Assembly: GCF_965139615.1 (NCBI RefSeq)
Contig: NZ_CBCSIQ010000016.1
Coordinates: 1 to 64,000 of the forward strand
Reading direction: 5' to 3'
Origin: Kerstersia similis
GTDB taxonomy: Bacteria > Pseudomonadota > Gammaproteobacteria > Burkholderiales > Burkholderiaceae_B
DNA length: 64,000 bases
Made by a program: the position numbers and the translations under genes. Positions 62,552 to 64,000 of this stretch are shown here, one piece after another. Under the pieces are notes generated by a model that was not told the origin of the DNA, ran no database searches, and saw only the letters and a list, made by a program, of their open reading frames with translations. Positions within the stretch are counted from its first letter, which is position 1. Every line of letters starts with the position of its first letter.

Positions 62552-63883
62552 TTATGCCATGCCCTTGGCCAGATAGCCCGCCATTTCCTCCGGCGGCACC
62601 ATGCCGCCCCCGGTCGCCCAGACCAGGTGCGTGGCATTCTGCATCTGCCCGGCACTCAGGCCATGCAAGCGCTGGTAGTCCGCACTGGCACAGACCCGCT
62701 GCGGCCCGGCCATGCCTGCCAGTGCGGAAGGCTCCAGCTGAATGTTTTCCGCCGCGCTGAGCCAGCCCAGCATGTCATACATGGATTCATCGCTCAGGGT
62801 GTAGCAGCCGTCGATCAGGCGCTGCATCGCGCGCCCGACAAAGCCGGAAGCACGGCCGACCGCCAGGCCATCAGCAGCCGTGACGTTGTCGATGCCGATG
62901 TCCTGCACCGCAATGGCGTCGTGCAGCCCCGTGCTGACACCCAGCGTCATGCAGGGTGAATGTGTCGGTTCGGCAAAGAAGCAGTGCACATGGTCGCCCA
63001 GTGCCATTTTCAGGCCGAAAGCCACACCGCCAGGGCCGCCGCCCACACCGCAGGGCAGATAGACAAACAGCGGATGGTCACGATCCACCCGCGTGCCCTG
63101 GGCCTGCAGTTGCGCCTTCAGGCGCTCGCCGGCGACGGCATAGCCCAGAAACAGGGTACGCGAGTTTTCATCGTCAATGAACAGGCAGCGCGGATCCCCT
63201 TGCGCTGCCTTGCGCCCCTGCTCGACCGCCACGCCATAATCTTCCTGGTATTCCACCACGGTAACGCCATGCGCGCGCAGCCTCGCTTTTTTCCAGGCAC
63301 GGGCATCCGCAGACATATGCACCGTGACATGAAATCCCAGGCGCGCACCCATGATGCCGATGGACATGCCCAGGTTGCCGGTTGAGCCGACGGCAATGCG
63401 GTACTGGCCGAAGAAGTCCCGCAAGGCTGGCGTCAGCAGTTTGGCGTAGTCATCCCCCTCCTGCAACAAACCGGCATCCAGGGCGAGTTTCTCGGCATGC
63501 ACCAGCACTTCATAGATGCCGCCGCGTGCCTTGATGGAACCGGAAATCGGCAGGTGGCTGTCTTTCTTAAGCCACAATGCGCCGTTGATGGGCTGCCCCA
63601 GGCGCTGCGCCAGCACACGCTGCATGGCCGGGATAGGCAACAGCGGCGATTCAATGATGCCGCCGCTGGCGGCCGTATCCTCAAAGGCCTGCGCCAGATA
63701 CGGCGCAAAACGCTGCAGCCGGGCATGGGCGGCGGCAATATCCTGCTGCCCCAGCCCGACGTAGGGCAGGCCTTCCGCCAACGTCGTGAACTGCGGGTTG
63801 AACCAGCTGGTTTCTTTCAGGGCGATCAGCTCGCTGACAATGGGATGCGCCTGGATCAGGGCAGCGAAATCTATTTGAGTCAT
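62552..63883 (-). CDS. dsdA: D-serine dehydratase (D-serine ammonia-lyase)
   Basis: 443 residues, like E. coli DsdA (442). PLP-dependent fold type II enzyme: the Schiff-base Lys lies in SGSIKARGG near 117, the phosphate loop is STGNLG near 168 and a glycine-rich GVGGGPGG loop is near 280. It converts D-serine to pyruvate and ammonia, detoxifying or using D-serine. RBS CCAGGAAAC. A membrane protein encoded just upstream may be its importer. Confidence 0.93.
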   Translation of the reverse strand: MTQIDFAALIQAHPIVSELIALKETSWFNPQFTTLAEGLPYVGLGQQDIAAAHARLQRFAPYLAQAFEDTAASGGIIESPLLPIPAMQRVLAQRLGQPINGALWLKKDSHLPISGSIKARGGIYEVLVHAEKLALDAGLLQEGDDYAKLLTPALRDFFGQYRIAVGSTGNLGMSIGIMGARLGFHVTVHMSADARAWKKARLRAHGVTVVEYQEDYGVAVEQGRKAAQGDPRCLFIDDENSRTLFLGYAVAGERLKAQLQAQGTRVDRDHPLFVYLPCGVGGGPGGVAFGLKMALGDHVHCFFAEPTHSPCMTLGVSTGLHDAIAVQDIGIDNVTAADGLAVGRASGFVGRAMQRLIDGCYTLSDESMYDMLGWLSAAENIQLEPSALAGMAGPQRVCASADYQRLHGLSAGQMQNATHLVWATGGGMVPPEEMAGYLAKGMA

Positions 63884-63938
63884 ATCGGTTGTTTCCTGGC
63901 GGTTGACGCTGGCAGGTTATATCGGTTGGTGTCGCGCT

Positions 63939-64000
63939 TCAGATGACATAGGAAAGCAGGAAAGTGGCTCCCAGCGCGACCAATGATGCAATGAATGTGG
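63939..64000 (-). CDS. C-terminal end of a membrane protein (partial)
   Basis: The last 19 codons read TFIASLVALGATFLLSYVI then stop. The sequence is a hydrophobic membrane segment and runs off the window edge. It ends 55 nt before dsdA on the same strand, so a transporter co-transcribed with dsdA is likely, but the family cannot be told from this fragment. Confidence 0.6.
   Translation of the reverse strand, partial: TFIASLVALGATFLLSYVI

Overview
The window looks like a chromosomal segment of a betaproteobacterium, probably Burkholderiales/Alcaligenaceae (Bordetella, Achromobacter and relatives). The reasons are high GC with GC-ending codons, a TctDE-like two-component pair, TRAP and tripartite-type catabolic clusters with IclR regulators, and a typical 363-residue YchF. 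Assignment to a genus is not possible from sequence reading alone.

Positions 1-1292 are non-coding. The left edge carries two sigma-70-like promoters on the minus strand that fit the upstream region of an rRNA operon lying outside the window. Positions 1293-8710 hold a sensor-transport unit: an OmpR-type response regulator, a histidine kinase fused to a periplasmic solute-binding domain, a paralogous free solute-binding protein, a fused two-domain permease and an ATPase. Positions 9085-18190 are an aromatic catabolic region. mhpB-mhpD-mhpC (meta-cleavage dioxygenase, hydratase, C-C hydrolase) read rightward and face a leftward operon of a TRAP transporter, an SDR, a racemase-like protein without its catalytic cysteines, and two tandem MhpR-like IclR regulators. 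Two 17-bp palindromes with the layout of the MhpR box precede the TRAP operon. Positions 19181-30339 encode an amidohydrolase, a dipeptide/nickel-type ABC importer and three oxidoreductases (acyl-CoA-dehydrogenase-like, LLM flavin monooxygenase, FAD monooxygenase). This composition is seen in organosulfur or heterocycle scavenging clusters. An alpha/beta hydrolase follows.

Positions of about 30765-60969 are interpreted as one 30-kb integrative mobilizable element inserted at the 3' end of ychF. It has a P4-type integrase at the ychF end, an AlpA-like regulator at the other end and a 9-bp repeat at both ends that includes the ychF stop codon. Its backbone is plasmid-like: a TrfA-family initiator with iteron-like repeats, an AT-rich stretch and a DnaA box; KfrA with a palindromic operator; a MobA/MobL relaxase, a TraD accessory protein and a candidate oriT; and a leftward operon with a DotA/TraY-like membrane protein, an ExcA-like protein and an M23 peptidase, but no recognisable conjugation ATPases.

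The cargo (44.8-58.2 kb) is a defence island. It holds an Abi-family HEPN protein; a tightly overlapping operon of serine recombinase, MmeI/type IIG-like methyltransferase, a 260-residue unknown, a DEAD/DEAH helicase, a GIY-YIG nuclease, a membrane-anchored GNAT-like protein and an AbiJ/Abi_C-like protein broken by a stop codon; and, on the other strand, an IetAS pair (AAA ATPase plus subtilase). The recombinase-methyltransferase-helicase-GIY-YIG operon is the best candidate for a poorly described system.

Beyond the element, ychF, dsdA (D-serine dehydratase) and the end of a membrane-protein gene continue the chromosome. No tRNA, CRISPR array or intact insertion sequence was recognised.
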